DNA of 64,000 nucleotides from Tabrizicola_A sp965284335. Lineage in GTDB: Bacteria; Pseudomonadota; Alphaproteobacteria; Rhodobacterales; Rhodobacteraceae. The stretch lies in the NCBI RefSeq assembly GCF_965284335.1, contig NZ_OZ260076.1; one strand, written 5' to 3'. The notes under the pieces are model-generated. The model was given only the letters and a program-made list of their open reading frames with translations. It was not told the origin of the DNA and searched no databases. Position numbers and translations under genes: made by a program. Below, piece after piece: positions 17,279 to 26,097 of this stretch. How positions within the stretch are numbered: the stretch's first letter is position 1; the number at the start of each line of letters is the position of its first letter.

Positions 17279-17968
17279 TTAGCCCAGCGAATACCCCGCC
17301 CCGCGCACAGTGCGCAGCGGATCATCGCCCCCTGTTGCCATAAGCGCCTTGCGTAGCCGGCCGACATGAACATCGACGGTGCGGCTGTCGACATAGATAT
17401 CGCGGCCCCAAACCCGGTCCAAAAGCTGTTCACGGCTGAACACCCGACCGGGGCGCTCCATTAGGCAAGACAACAGGCGAAACTCGGTTGGGCCAAGTTT
17501 CAACTGCGCGCCATTTCGTGTGACACGATGGGTTTCAGGATCTAGCACGATATCTTGCCACTCCAGCACCTCACCCGCCACCGACGGGCGCACGCGGCGC
17601 AGATGGGCGCGCAGCCGCGCCATGAGTTCGGCCACGGAATAGGGCTTGATGACATAGTCATCCGCCCCGGTCTCCAAGCCGCGCACCTTGTCCACCTCTT
17701 CCGAGCGCGCCGACAACATCAGGATCGGGATGCCCTTCGTCTCAGATCTTGCGCGGATGCGGCGACAGACCTCTAGGCCAGAGACATGCGGCATCATCCA
17801 ATCAAGCAAAATCAGATCCGGCAATCCTTCGGCCACCCGCTCCATCGCTTCTTCGCCATCGCAGGCAATGACCACATCAAACCCTTCGGCCTCAAGATTA
17901 TAGCGCAGAATCTCGCGCTGCGCCGGCTCATCCTCGACCAAAAGGACAACGGGCTTTGGCGCTGCCAT
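17279..17968 (-). CDS. phoB: Phosphate regulon response regulator
   Basis: A 229-residue OmpR/PhoB-family regulator. The receiver domain (about 6-122) has the acidic pocket EDE at 12-14 and phosphoacceptor D56 in LLDWMMP. The winged-helix DNA-binding domain (about 130-229) has the PhoB-type GPTEFRLLSCLMERPGRVFSREQLLDRVWG. It is phosphorylated by PhoR under phosphate limitation and activates Pho-box promoters. It is the last gene of the pst operon, and its ATG overlaps the phoU stop by one base. Confidence 0.95.
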   Translation of the reverse strand: MAAPKPVVLLVEDEPAQREILRYNLEAEGFDVVIACDGEEAMERVAEGLPDLILLDWMMPHVSGLEVCRRIRARSETKGIPILMLSARSEEVDKVRGLETGADDYVIKPYSVAELMARLRAHLRRVRPSVAGEVLEWQDIVLDPETHRVTRNGAQLKLGPTEFRLLSCLMERPGRVFSREQLLDRVWGRDIYVDSRTVDVHVGRLRKALMATGGDDPLRTVRGAGYSLG

Positions 17969-18678
17969 CAGACCTGCCCCCCAAGCCCTGCCACGGCATC
18001 AACCTTGGGGCGCGGATCACCGGGCAGGCTGCCGGTGGTCATGTAGATCACCTGTTCGGCAATCGTGGTGGCATGGTCGCCCACCCGTTCGATGTTCTTG
18101 GCGATAAAGTGCAATTGCATCGCGCTGGTGATGGTGCGGCTGTCTTCCAGCATATGCGTCAGCAATTCCCGAAAGAGCGCGCTATACATCTGGTCAATCT
18201 CATGGTCGCGCATCCGCACATCAGCCGCCAGACCTGCGTCGCGGGCGATAAAGGCATCCAGCGCATCTTTCAAAAGCAGGCTCACCGCCTTGGCCATCCG
18301 CTTGAGCGAGCCCGTCACCCCCGACAAAGGTTGCAGCCCCGCCAGCACCTTTGACCGCTTGGCAAGGTTCTTGGCGTAATCGCCACAGCGTTCAAGGTTC
18401 GAGGCAATTTTCATCACCGACAAAACCATCCGCAGATCATTGCCCATCGGCGCGCGCAAGGCGATCAAACGGGCGCATTCAGCGTTGATCTGTTCTTCCA
18501 GCGCGTCGATGGCCGCATCATTGGCGCGCACCTGATCGGCCAGCGCCTCATCGCGGCTGTCCACGGCGCGGGCCGCATCGGCCAGCGCGGTTTCCACCAG
18601 CCCGCCCATACGCATGATCATCGCCTGCACCGCCTCAAGATCGCGGTCAAAGGCGCGCAGGATGTGTTCGTTTGTCAT
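17968..18678 (-). CDS. phoU: Phosphate signalling protein PhoU
   Basis: A 236-residue all-helical protein of two PhoU repeats, each with the E/DxxxD metal-cluster pattern (NLERCGDYAKNLAKR in the first, NIERVGDHATTIAEQ in the second). It relays the state of the Pst transporter to PhoR and keeps the regulon off when phosphate is plentiful. I start at ATG 18678 (MTNEHI), directly after pstB; the longer open frame overlaps pstB. It is part of the pst operon. Confidence 0.95.
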   Translation of the reverse strand: MTNEHILRAFDRDLEAVQAMIMRMGGLVETALADAARAVDSRDEALADQVRANDAAIDALEEQINAECARLIALRAPMGNDLRMVLSVMKIASNLERCGDYAKNLAKRSKVLAGLQPLSGVTGSLKRMAKAVSLLLKDALDAFIARDAGLAADVRMRDHEIDQMYSALFRELLTHMLEDSRTITSAMQLHFIAKNIERVGDHATTIAEQVIYMTTGSLPGDPRPKVDAVAGLGGQV

Positions 18679-18688
18679 CTTGGTCCCC

Positions 18689-19483
18689 TTAGCCGATGCG
18701 GCCGGTGATATAGGATTCGGTGCGCGGATCCTTTGGATTGGTGAAAATCTGGCCCGTCTCGCCAAATTCCACCAGATTCCCAAGGTGGAAAAATGCGGTG
18801 CGCTGCGATACGCGGGCGGCTTGCTGCATGGAATGGGTCACAATCACCACCGAAAACTGGTGGCGCAGCTCGTCGATCAGCTCTTCCACCTGCGCCGTGG
18901 CGATGGGGTCAAGCGCCGAGCAGGGTTCATCCATCAACAACACCTCGGGGCCGGTGGCGATGGCGCGCGCAATGCACAACCGCTGCTGCTGGCCCCCCGA
19001 AAGCCCGGTGCCCGGTGCGCTCAGCCGGTCTTTGACCTCATTCCACAGGGCCGCTTTGCGCAAGCATTCTTCGACGATCTGATCGAGATCGGCCTTGGCG
19101 GCGGCAAGACCATGGATGCGCGGGCCATAGGCCACATTGTCATAGATGGATTTCGGGAAAGGGTTGGGCTTTTGAAACACCATGCCCACCTTGGCGCGCA
19201 GTTGCACCGGATCCACCCGGCGGTCATAGATATCTTCGCCTTCCAGCAAGATCTGCCCCTCGACCCGGCAGACCGAGATGGTGTCATTCATCCGGTTCAA
19301 ACAGCGCAGAAAGGTCGATTTGCCACAGCCCGACGGGCCGATGAAGGCGGTTACCGATTTGTCGGCGATATCGACATCGACATCTTTTATCGCATGGGTC
19401 GCCCCGTAATGGACCTGCACCTTGCGGGCCTCGATCTTGTTCACTGTGCTGTCCACACGGCTCTCCATTCGCATATCTTTCAT
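18689..19483 (-). CDS. pstB: Phosphate ABC transporter ATP-binding protein
   Basis: A 264-residue ABC ATPase driving high-affinity phosphate uptake. Walker A is GPSGCGKST at 49-57, the Q-loop is in VFQKPNPFP, the signature is LSGGQQQR, and Walker B is VLLMDEPCSALDP. The QKPNPFPKSIYDN segment is typical of PstB. It lies between pstA and phoU on the same strand. Confidence 0.97.
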   Translation of the reverse strand: MKDMRMESRVDSTVNKIEARKVQVHYGATHAIKDVDVDIADKSVTAFIGPSGCGKSTFLRCLNRMNDTISVCRVEGQILLEGEDIYDRRVDPVQLRAKVGMVFQKPNPFPKSIYDNVAYGPRIHGLAAAKADLDQIVEECLRKAALWNEVKDRLSAPGTGLSGGQQQRLCIARAIATGPEVLLMDEPCSALDPIATAQVEELIDELRHQFSVVIVTHSMQQAARVSQRTAFFHLGNLVEFGETGQIFTNPKDPRTESYITGRIG

Positions 19484-19509
19484 GGGGTATCCCCGAGGTC
19501 TTTGCAGCG

Positions 19510-20871
19510 TTACCAGCGGCGTTCAAAGCGACGGCGCAGCAAGATAGCGGCCACGTTCATCACCACAAGGAAGGCCAACAGCACGATGATCGCACCGTTT
19601 GACCGTTCAATAAAGGCAGGGTCAGACCGGCTGGCCCAAGAATAAACCTGCACTGGCAGCGCTGTGGCAGGGTCCAGCACCCCGTCAATCGGCGCGCCGG
19701 GATAGTTGTCAACAAAGGCCACCATGCCGATCAACAGCAAGGGCGCGGTTTCCCCCAAGGCCGAGGCAAGGCCCAAGATCGTTCCAGTCAGAATGCCGGG
19801 CATCGCCAAGGGCAGCACATGGTGAAACACCGTCTGCATCTTTGACGCCCCCACCCCCAGCGCCGCATCGCGGATCGAGGGCGGCACCGCGCGGATCGAG
19901 GCGCGCGTGGCGATGATGATCGTCGGCAGCGTCATCAGGCTGATGACCAAGGCACCAACCAACGACGAGGACTGCGGAAAGCCCGCAAAGTTGATAAAGA
20001 TCGCCAGACCCAAAATCCCGAACACAATCGAGGGCACAGCGGCGAGGTTCGAGATGTTCACCTCAATCGCATCTGTCCAACGGTTTTTCGGAGCGAATTC
20101 CTCAAGATAGATCGAGGCCGCGATGCCCACAGGCAGGCACATCAGGGCCACAAGAAACATAAGGTATGCAGAACCGATCAAGGCCACGCCCAGACCTGCC
20201 GCTTCGGGGCGTTGGTCAGAGGCGTCAGGATTGGTGAAAAAGCCCCAGTTCCAACCGGTTGATAAGGTCCCCACATCGCGCAGCCGATCGGCCAGTTCCA
20301 ACTGTTCGGGCATGATGTTGCTGTCAAGCTTCGCGCTTTCCATCGTCACCCGACCCTTGAGATAGCCGTCAATCCGGCCTCCGGTCAGAACGGTGGCATC
20401 AATCGTGGTGCCAATCAGGGAGGGATCCGCCAGAACCATGGCGCGCAGACCGCCGGGCGCGTCTTTGGAAATCAGCTCGGCCACTTGCTTGTCGGTCAGG
20501 TCGGCCAGATCAACGCCTTTGCGCTCCAACTCGGCCATCAGGGCAGCCACCAAAACCTTGGAATAGCCAATGGTCGTGACCTTGCGCAGCTCTGCCGGGT
20601 CACGGTTGCCTTTGGGGTCCAGCACCTGTTCCGAAAGCTCTACTGGAAACGACAGCTTGGCTTGGAAAAAGGCCGAGGTGCCATCGCGGAAAATGGTGAA
20701 GAGCATGATCGCCAGCATGGTCAGCGACAGCACAATCGCCACCAGACCATAGGCACGAAACCGCGCCTCAGCCGCATTGCGGCGCTTCATGTCGGGGCTG
20801 GTGACATAGATCGAACGCTCCGGCTTTGCGGCAGGGTTCGGTGCGGCATCCAAGGCGGCAAGATCGGTCAT
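19510..20871 (-). CDS. pstA: Phosphate ABC transporter permease PstA (extended form)
   Basis: A 453-residue inner-membrane permease, longer than the roughly 280-300 residues of E. coli PstA. The extra N-terminal part (about residues 60-220) holds a soluble insert, as in the DUF3333-type PstA of alphaproteobacteria. The permease core follows, with the EAA-like loop around ALGVGASKMQTVFHHVLP. It pairs with PstC, with which it overlaps by 4 nt. Confidence 0.95.
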   Translation of the reverse strand: MTDLAALDAAPNPAAKPERSIYVTSPDMKRRNAAEARFRAYGLVAIVLSLTMLAIMLFTIFRDGTSAFFQAKLSFPVELSEQVLDPKGNRDPAELRKVTTIGYSKVLVAALMAELERKGVDLADLTDKQVAELISKDAPGGLRAMVLADPSLIGTTIDATVLTGGRIDGYLKGRVTMESAKLDSNIMPEQLELADRLRDVGTLSTGWNWGFFTNPDASDQRPEAAGLGVALIGSAYLMFLVALMCLPVGIAASIYLEEFAPKNRWTDAIEVNISNLAAVPSIVFGILGLAIFINFAGFPQSSSLVGALVISLMTLPTIIIATRASIRAVPPSIRDAALGVGASKMQTVFHHVLPLAMPGILTGTILGLASALGETAPLLLIGMVAFVDNYPGAPIDGVLDPATALPVQVYSWASRSDPAFIERSNGAIIVLLAFLVVMNVAAILLRRRFERRW

Positions 20872-22328
20872 TCGTATTGCTCCTTGTATTTCCGCACGAT
20901 GTAGAGCGCAAAGATGTTCAGCCCCAGCGTGATGACGAAAAGGGTCATCCCAAGGGCAAAGGCCACCAGCGTCTCGGGCGAGGCAAAATCGGTGTCGCCG
21001 GTCAATTGGCCCACGATTTTGACGGTCATAGTGGTCATCGCGTCAAAGGGGTTGAGCGACAGTTTGGCCGCAGCCCCCGCCCCCATGACCACGATCATCG
21101 TCTCGCCAATCGCGCGGCTGGCGGCCATCAGCACCGCGCCCATGATACCGGGCAAGGCGGCCGGCAAAATCACTTGGCGCACGGTTTCCGACCGCGTGGC
21201 ACCCAAGCCATAACTGCCATCACGCAGCGATTGCGGCACGGCATTGATGATGTCATCGGACAAGGACGAGATGAACGGCACGTTCAAAATGCCAATCACA
21301 ATCCCCGCCGTCATCACCGAGGATCCGGAATTGCCCAAGCCCAAAGGCTCGGCGAACCAGTCGCGCAGCGCAGGCCCCACGGTGATCAGCGCAAAGATCC
21401 CAAAGACAACGGTGGGGATGCCCGCGATGATCTCGATCAGCGGCTTGACCCAGTTGCGCACCGGCTTTGAGGCGTATTCAGCCAGATAAATTGCCGTGAA
21501 AAGCCCGATCGGCACCGCCACCAGCAAGGACACCGCACTGATGTAAAGCGTGCCCCACAGCAAGGGGATCACCCCAAGATCAGAATTGCCGCGGAAATTT
21601 GGCGACCAAGTCAGCGAGAAAAAGAAATCTTGGATGGGGTATTTGGTAAAGAAATCATAGGTTTCAGACGCCATCGACCAGATGATCCCCGCCGTGGTCA
21701 ACACCGCAATCGACGAGGCGGCGACCAACAGGCCCAAGATCACCCGCTCCACTGAGTTGCGTGCGCGAAAATCTTTGTGGGCGCGCGTCACGCCCCAAAA
21801 CAGACCCACCAAAGACAGCGCCAAAATCACCACACTGCGCGCCGCAGCACCCCAAGCTGTCATGGCGCGATAATCTTGGGCTGCGGACAAAACCTCGGGC
21901 GACACTGTGCTGCCAAGCGCCACACCCACCTCGGCCAGCCGCGCGCGCACGTCGCTGTCCCCGGTTGACAAAAGCTGCGTGTTGGCCTCGGTCATCGCCC
22001 CCACAGCCACCGCCCGATCAAGTCCCCCCGCAACCCGGCGCACATCCGCCATGGTCAGCGCGCGCGCCGTATCGTCAGCGACCAGTTCCATGGGCAGATC
22101 AGCCGATATGCGGTTTTCCACCACCATCGGCTGCACGATCAACCACAGCACAAGACCGGCCAAGGCCGGCAACAAGACCCAGATCGCCCCGTTCCAGCCA
22201 TAGTAATTGGGCAGCGAATGCAAAGCCCGCGCATTGCCCTTGGCCGAGGCCAGCGCCCTTTGGCGCGACAAGACAAAGGCGGCCAGCGCAAGCACGCCAA
22301 TCACCGCAAACAGCATCGCGACAGACAT
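20868..22328 (-). CDS. pstC: Phosphate ABC transporter permease PstC (extended form)
   Basis: A 486-residue permease, longer than the classical 300-320 residues. The N-terminal region carries three additional membrane segments and a soluble stretch. The C-terminal permease domain has the loop GLGATRSETVRQVILPAA and the following family segments. It forms the channel with PstA. A GC-rich hairpin separates it from pstS. Confidence 0.95.
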   Translation of the reverse strand: MSVAMLFAVIGVLALAAFVLSRQRALASAKGNARALHSLPNYYGWNGAIWVLLPALAGLVLWLIVQPMVVENRISADLPMELVADDTARALTMADVRRVAGGLDRAVAVGAMTEANTQLLSTGDSDVRARLAEVGVALGSTVSPEVLSAAQDYRAMTAWGAAARSVVILALSLVGLFWGVTRAHKDFRARNSVERVILGLLVAASSIAVLTTAGIIWSMASETYDFFTKYPIQDFFFSLTWSPNFRGNSDLGVIPLLWGTLYISAVSLLVAVPIGLFTAIYLAEYASKPVRNWVKPLIEIIAGIPTVVFGIFALITVGPALRDWFAEPLGLGNSGSSVMTAGIVIGILNVPFISSLSDDIINAVPQSLRDGSYGLGATRSETVRQVILPAALPGIMGAVLMAASRAIGETMIVVMGAGAAAKLSLNPFDAMTTMTVKIVGQLTGDTDFASPETLVAFALGMTLFVITLGLNIFALYIVRKYKEQYE

Positions 22329-22353
22329 ATCAGGGCCTTATCTGCAAATGAAA

Positions 22354-22385
22354 GGGAACAGGCGGGGCCAATGCGGCCCCGCCTG
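22354..22385 (-). terminator. Intra-operon hairpin between pstS and pstC
   Basis: An 11-bp stem (CAGGCGGGGCC / GGCCCCGCCTG, 22359-22385) with a 5-nt loop, followed on the minus strand by TTCCCTTT. It probably stops or slows part of the transcription after pstS and protects the pstS message, giving more binding protein than permease. Confidence 0.7.
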
Positions 22386-22394
22386 AAGATCAGC

Positions 22395-23447
22395 TTATTC
22401 CAACGGGCCCATCGGGGTTTGGGCAGCAACCATCGCCTGCGTCTCGGCCAAGGCCGGATCGGACACCAGACCATAGGCTGCCAAGGGGCCATCAGGGCCA
22501 GCCATGTCATCGGACACAAAGAACTCGACATATTCCTGCAGGCCCGGGATCACACCCAGATGCGCCTTCTTGACGTAGAAGAACAGCGGGCGCGATACCG
22601 GGTAATCACCCGAAGCCACGGTTTCAGCCGAAGGCACCACACCGCCCATGGTCGCCACGCGCAGCTTGTCGGTGTTGTTTTGGTAGAAGGAAAGACCGAA
22701 CACCCCAATCGCGTTCTTATTGGCGTCCAGACGGGCCAGCGTTTCGGTATAATCGCCATCGATATCGACATTGCGCCCATCGGTGCGGATCTTCATGCAG
22801 GCTTCGCCCGCCGCGTCTTCGTCCATGCCGCTGGCCACAAATGCCGCCATGGTGCCGGTGTCTTCACAGCCTTGAATGATCACCTTCTCGTCAAACACTT
22901 CGCGGGTGCCGTGCTTGGTGCCGGGCGACAGAACCAGAATGTCTTGCGCGGGAAGGTCTGCATTGAATTCCGCCCATTGCGCATGCGGATTGGCGACCAA
23001 AGCGCCGTCTTTCACCACGGTCTGCCCGATGGCGTTGTAAATATCCGACGGGGTCAGCGCAAATTCCGGGCCATTCACGTCAGAGGCAAACACGATGCCG
23101 TCATACCCAAAGCGCACTTCCATGATTTCGGCCACGCCATTTTGGGCGCACAGATCAATGTCCGACTGTTTGATGCGCGAGGAGGAGTTGGCAATATCCA
23201 CGGTGTTTTCACCCACACCTTCGCACAGCTTCTTGCGACCAGCACCCGAACCGCCGCCTTCCACAACCGGCGAGGGGAAGTCAAAGTTTTCGCCAAAGGC
23301 TTCGGCCACGATGGTGGCATAGGGCAGCACGGTCGAGGATCCGGTAACCTGCACCTGATCACGCGCCGAGGCGGTCACGGTCGAGGCAGCCAGAATGGCC
23401 AGGGTCGAAGCGGCAAGCTTCAGGGTCGGCAGTTTGGTGAAAGACAT
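22395..23447 (-). CDS. pstS: Phosphate-binding periplasmic protein
   Basis: A 350-residue substrate-binding protein with a Sec signal peptide (cleavage probably after ASA, residue 28). It has the PstS-type start VTGSSTVLPYA and the phosphate-loop segment GGGSGAGRKKLCEG. It delivers phosphate to PstCAB. Six Cys residues in the mature part suggest disulfides. A three-repeat Pho box lies 80-108 nt upstream of the ATG. Confidence 0.95.
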   Translation of the reverse strand: MSFTKLPTLKLAASTLAILAASTVTASARDQVQVTGSSTVLPYATIVAEAFGENFDFPSPVVEGGGSGAGRKKLCEGVGENTVDIANSSSRIKQSDIDLCAQNGVAEIMEVRFGYDGIVFASDVNGPEFALTPSDIYNAIGQTVVKDGALVANPHAQWAEFNADLPAQDILVLSPGTKHGTREVFDEKVIIQGCEDTGTMAAFVASGMDEDAAGEACMKIRTDGRNVDIDGDYTETLARLDANKNAIGVFGLSFYQNNTDKLRVATMGGVVPSAETVASGDYPVSRPLFFYVKKAHLGVIPGLQEYVEFFVSDDMAGPDGPLAAYGLVSDPALAETQAMVAAQTPMGPLE

Positions 23448-23526
23448 CTGTCACTCCATCAGAGATGCGAAGGGCCGGATGCCCGTTCGTCTGGCCCGAT
23501 CTCTAGGGCGCTTTCACAAGGCTTTT

Positions 23527-23555
23527 GCGACAGATGTGTAACAGTTCCATGACAA
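23527..23555 (-). promoter_or_regulatory. Pho box upstream of pstS
   Basis: Three 7-bp direct repeats at 11-bp spacing on the minus strand: TTGTCAT (23555-23549), CTGTTAC (23544-23538) and CTGTCGC (23533-23527). This is the PhoB-binding pattern CTGTCAT-N4-CTGTCAT, extended to three half-sites. It lies between phoR and pstS and points to PhoB-activated transcription of pstSCAB-phoU-phoB. Confidence 0.8.
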
Positions 23556-23616
23556 TGCCCGGCGCGCGAGACAAATGCCATGGCGGGCGAACCTGCTGCC
23601 AGGTTGACCAAAACCC

Positions 23617-24645
23617 TCAGGTCATTGGCAACAAGATACTGAATTCGCTACCGTTTCCGATTTCGCTTTCAATCACCAGGCGCCCACGGTGGCGCTGGAC
23701 AATGTGTTTCACAATGGCCAGCCCCAGCCCCGTCCCCCCCTTGGCCCGGCTGCGGTGATTGTCGACGCGATAGAATCGCTCTGTCAGGCGCGGGATGTGG
23801 CGGGCATCAATGCCCGCACCTTGATCGGAGACCTTCAGCCGCAGCACCGGGCCGCGCGGTCCTGCCTCTTGCGCCAAAGACAGGGTGACCGTCGATCCCG
23901 GTGGGCTGCCGTATTTGATGGCGTTTTCGGCCAGATTGGTCAGCACTTGCACCATCTGATCGGCATCGGCTCGCAACATTACCTCGCGCTCGGCCCCCAA
24001 TAGCGCCAAACGCACCTCTCCTGCCCGTGCAAGGGGTTGCAAACTGTCTGTGACACTGCGCGCAATGGCGGCCAGATCGACGCGGCTTTCAGGGCGAATA
24101 CGTTCTTCTGCCTCGACCCGGCTCAGATGCAACAAATCCCGCACCAAGCGGTTCATCCGCTCGATCTCCGTGGCCATGATGGTCAAAAACCGATCCCGCG
24201 CGGCGGGGTCGTCTTTGGCCGCTCCCTGCAAGGTTTCGACAAAGCCAGAAATCGCGGTGAGGGGCGTGCGCAACTCATGGCTGACATTGGCCACGAAATC
24301 GCGGCGCATGCGGTCCATCTCTTCCGCCTCGGTCAGATCCGCAAAGGCCAAAAGCGCGCCCTCGGCCAAAGGCGTCACGGTAACCTCATGCACCTGATCA
24401 TGGCCGGGTTTTGGCGTGACCAAACGCACAACCGCCCCCTGCCCTTGGTTCAGCGCCGCTGAGATCGCGGCCAAAAGATCAGGGGCGCGAAACAACAAGC
24501 CATGATGCCGCCCCAGCACGCCTTCGCTGGTTGTCGCCAACATCGCAATCGCCGGACCATTGGCCTCGGTCACCAAAAGATCGGGACCGATGATGACAAG
24601 CGGCATCGGAACTCCAGCAATCAGGCGCGCAATCGGGCTGGGCAT
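23617..24645 (-). CDS. phoR: Phosphate regulon sensor histidine kinase (soluble form)
   Basis: A 342-residue kinase. Residues about 5-110 form a PAS-like domain, the HisKA phosphorylation site is H123 in FVANVSHELRTPL, and the HATPase domain has N-box NLAENAIKYG, G1 DQGAGI and G2 GGTGLGLAIVKHI. No membrane helix precedes the PAS domain, unlike E. coli PhoR, so membrane contact would have to come through PhoU/Pst. The gene lies directly upstream of pstS and has its own candidate Pho box. Confidence 0.9.
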   Translation of the reverse strand: MPSPIARLIAGVPMPLVIIGPDLLVTEANGPAIAMLATTSEGVLGRHHGLLFRAPDLLAAISAALNQGQGAVVRLVTPKPGHDQVHEVTVTPLAEGALLAFADLTEAEEMDRMRRDFVANVSHELRTPLTAISGFVETLQGAAKDDPAARDRFLTIMATEIERMNRLVRDLLHLSRVEAEERIRPESRVDLAAIARSVTDSLQPLARAGEVRLALLGAEREVMLRADADQMVQVLTNLAENAIKYGSPPGSTVTLSLAQEAGPRGPVLRLKVSDQGAGIDARHIPRLTERFYRVDNHRSRAKGGTGLGLAIVKHIVQRHRGRLVIESEIGNGSEFSILLPMT

Positions 24646-24692
24646 GGGTCACATCCTGCAACAAGCGGTTTGGCAAGTGCTAGCGCCGGGAT

Positions 24693-24710
24693 GTGACAAT
24701 TGCCAGACAA
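24693..24710 (-). promoter_or_regulatory. Candidate Pho box upstream of phoR
   Basis: Two 7-bp direct repeats at 11-bp spacing on the minus strand: TTGTCTG (24710-24704) and TTGTCAC (24699-24693). They start 48 nt before the phoR ATG, in the gap after the holin gene. This suggests autoregulation of phoR by PhoB. Confidence 0.6.
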
Positions 24711-24746
24711 AGCCGCTTTGGGCAAATGGCTTGGCAAAGGACCGCC

Positions 24747-25244
24747 CTAGCGCCCTGCCGCCTGCCAATCTTGCAAGGCGGCGTTTGGCTCGTCTTGCAC
24801 AGGGGCCGTCACCTGCACCGCCCCCGAGGGCAGGCCGAACACGCCGGGCCGCGAGCGAAAGTAATGCGTCTCGCGCGCGCCAAAGTAAAAGGCAACCACC
24901 GCCCCCAACAGCCACCACAAAGGCTCGGGCACCGCATTCAACCCCACCATGCGCGCCGCAAACCCCTGTGGATCTGCCATCGCATAGACGAAGAGGCCAA
25001 TGGTGCCAAAGGCCAGAAACGGGCGCGGCAAACGGTTCAGCCCGTTCACCATCCGGTCAAACCACCCCAAAGCGGGCATCTGATATTCGTCACGAAGCTG
25101 CGACAGGGCCGCCATTTGCGCCTCGGCCGACAATTCCATGCGCCGTGTGGCCGAAGGCGTCAGCACCTCGGCAACACCTTTGGCCGCCTGACCCAGCGAG
25201 GATATGGCGGCAGGCCCGCCAAAAATCTGCGAGATCACCCCCAT
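24747..25244 (-). CDS. 3TM-type holin family protein
   Basis: A 165-residue protein of the DUF3154 (3TM holin) type. A helical, charged N-terminal half contains AEAQMAALSQLRDEYQMPALGWFDR, and two clear hydrophobic segments follow (about 75-90 and 108-122). It overlaps the GH108 muramidase by 10 nt, which is the usual holin-endolysin pairing. Such orphan pairs in Rhodobacterales serve gene-transfer-agent release, as described for R. capsulatus. No phage structural genes are near, so a GTA-related or vestigial phage role is the most likely reading. Confidence 0.75.
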   Translation of the reverse strand: MGVISQIFGGPAAISSLGQAAKGVAEVLTPSATRRMELSAEAQMAALSQLRDEYQMPALGWFDRMVNGLNRLPRPFLAFGTIGLFVYAMADPQGFAARMVGLNAVPEPLWWLLGAVVAFYFGARETHYFRSRPGVFGLPSGAVQVTAPVQDEPNAALQDWQAAGR

Positions 25245-25846
25245 TTGGCCACCCGCGCGCGATGCTCGGCCTCTGTCAGATGATAGCGCGGCGAGATGAA
25301 CTCTTCCGCGCGTGTGATCCAGCCGCCTTTGCCGCCATCGCGGCGACGGGCAAATTTGCGGCTTGCGGGCCGGGCATCGGCCAAAGCGTAGTAATAATTG
25401 CGCCGGGCAATGCCATAGGCGTCCACCATATGCATCGGTGCCGCCTCAAAGGCCAATTGCGCGGCCCGAATGGTCTGCGGCCCAACCACGCCATCATCCA
25501 CACAAGGGTGGCCCATCTGGCTGCACAGCCGCTGCAAGATTTTCACCGCATTGGCCCCGGCATTGACATACATGTCAAACAAAGAAGGCTGCAACGGCTC
25601 TGGCAAAGCGCCAAGGCCGGGACGGCGAAAGTAGTGATCGACATAGATCTCAACCGCGCGCGACCGGGTCAGGCGGCGCACATCGGCCACATCGACGCGG
25701 CCATCGCCTGTGACATCAACGCCCAAACGCCGCAATGTGTGGATCGTCACCCCATGGTTCGTGGCCCCGCCCGGATCATCCGGGTCATCCACAAACCCAC
25801 CCTCGCGCGCCACGATCTCACGCGCCAAATCCCGCACCGTCTTCAT
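25235..25846 (-). CDS. Holin-associated N-acetylmuramidase (GH108)
   Basis: A 203-residue endolysin-type muramidase hydrolysing the MurNAc-GlcNAc bond. The catalytic Glu is E15 in AREGGFVDDPDDPGG, and the GATNHGVT segment is typical of GH108. The C-terminal part (about 105-170) matches the peptidoglycan-binding PG_3 domain (VDDGVVGPQTIRAAQ). An EF-hand-like loop, DVTGDGRVDVADV (residues 44-56), lies inside the catalytic domain. I start at ATG 25846 because it has a G-rich site upstream and the family start; a TTG at 25903 lacks one. The overlap with the holin implies co-expression. Confidence 0.85.
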   Translation of the reverse strand: MKTVRDLAREIVAREGGFVDDPDDPGGATNHGVTIHTLRRLGVDVTGDGRVDVADVRRLTRSRAVEIYVDHYFRRPGLGALPEPLQPSLFDMYVNAGANAVKILQRLCSQMGHPCVDDGVVGPQTIRAAQLAFEAAPMHMVDAYGIARRNYYYALADARPASRKFARRRDGGKGGWITRAEEFISPRYHLTEAEHRARVAKWG

Positions 25847-26097
25847 CACCACCCCCGACACTTGCCGCAGGTCACCCCGGACCGGCTGGGTCAGGATTGC
25901 CAAATCGGGTTAAGGACGGGTCATCGGGGCGCGCGGTGCTGCTGTAGGCGAAAGCATTGAAGGGCAATCCCGCGAAGCTTCACCCGCAAGCGCCCATGAC
26001 AAACGGGGTTTGAAAGGGGCGGTCAGATCAAACCACAACCAACCGCCTTGGCCTCGGCACAGCTCAAGGCCCAAGCTTTAACGCCGAACTGACAGGG

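Noticed and set aside
25847..26097. Pho box or CtrA sites upstream of the endolysin
   Set aside because: Only a lone TTGTCAT half-site and isolated TTAA words are present, without the required spacing.
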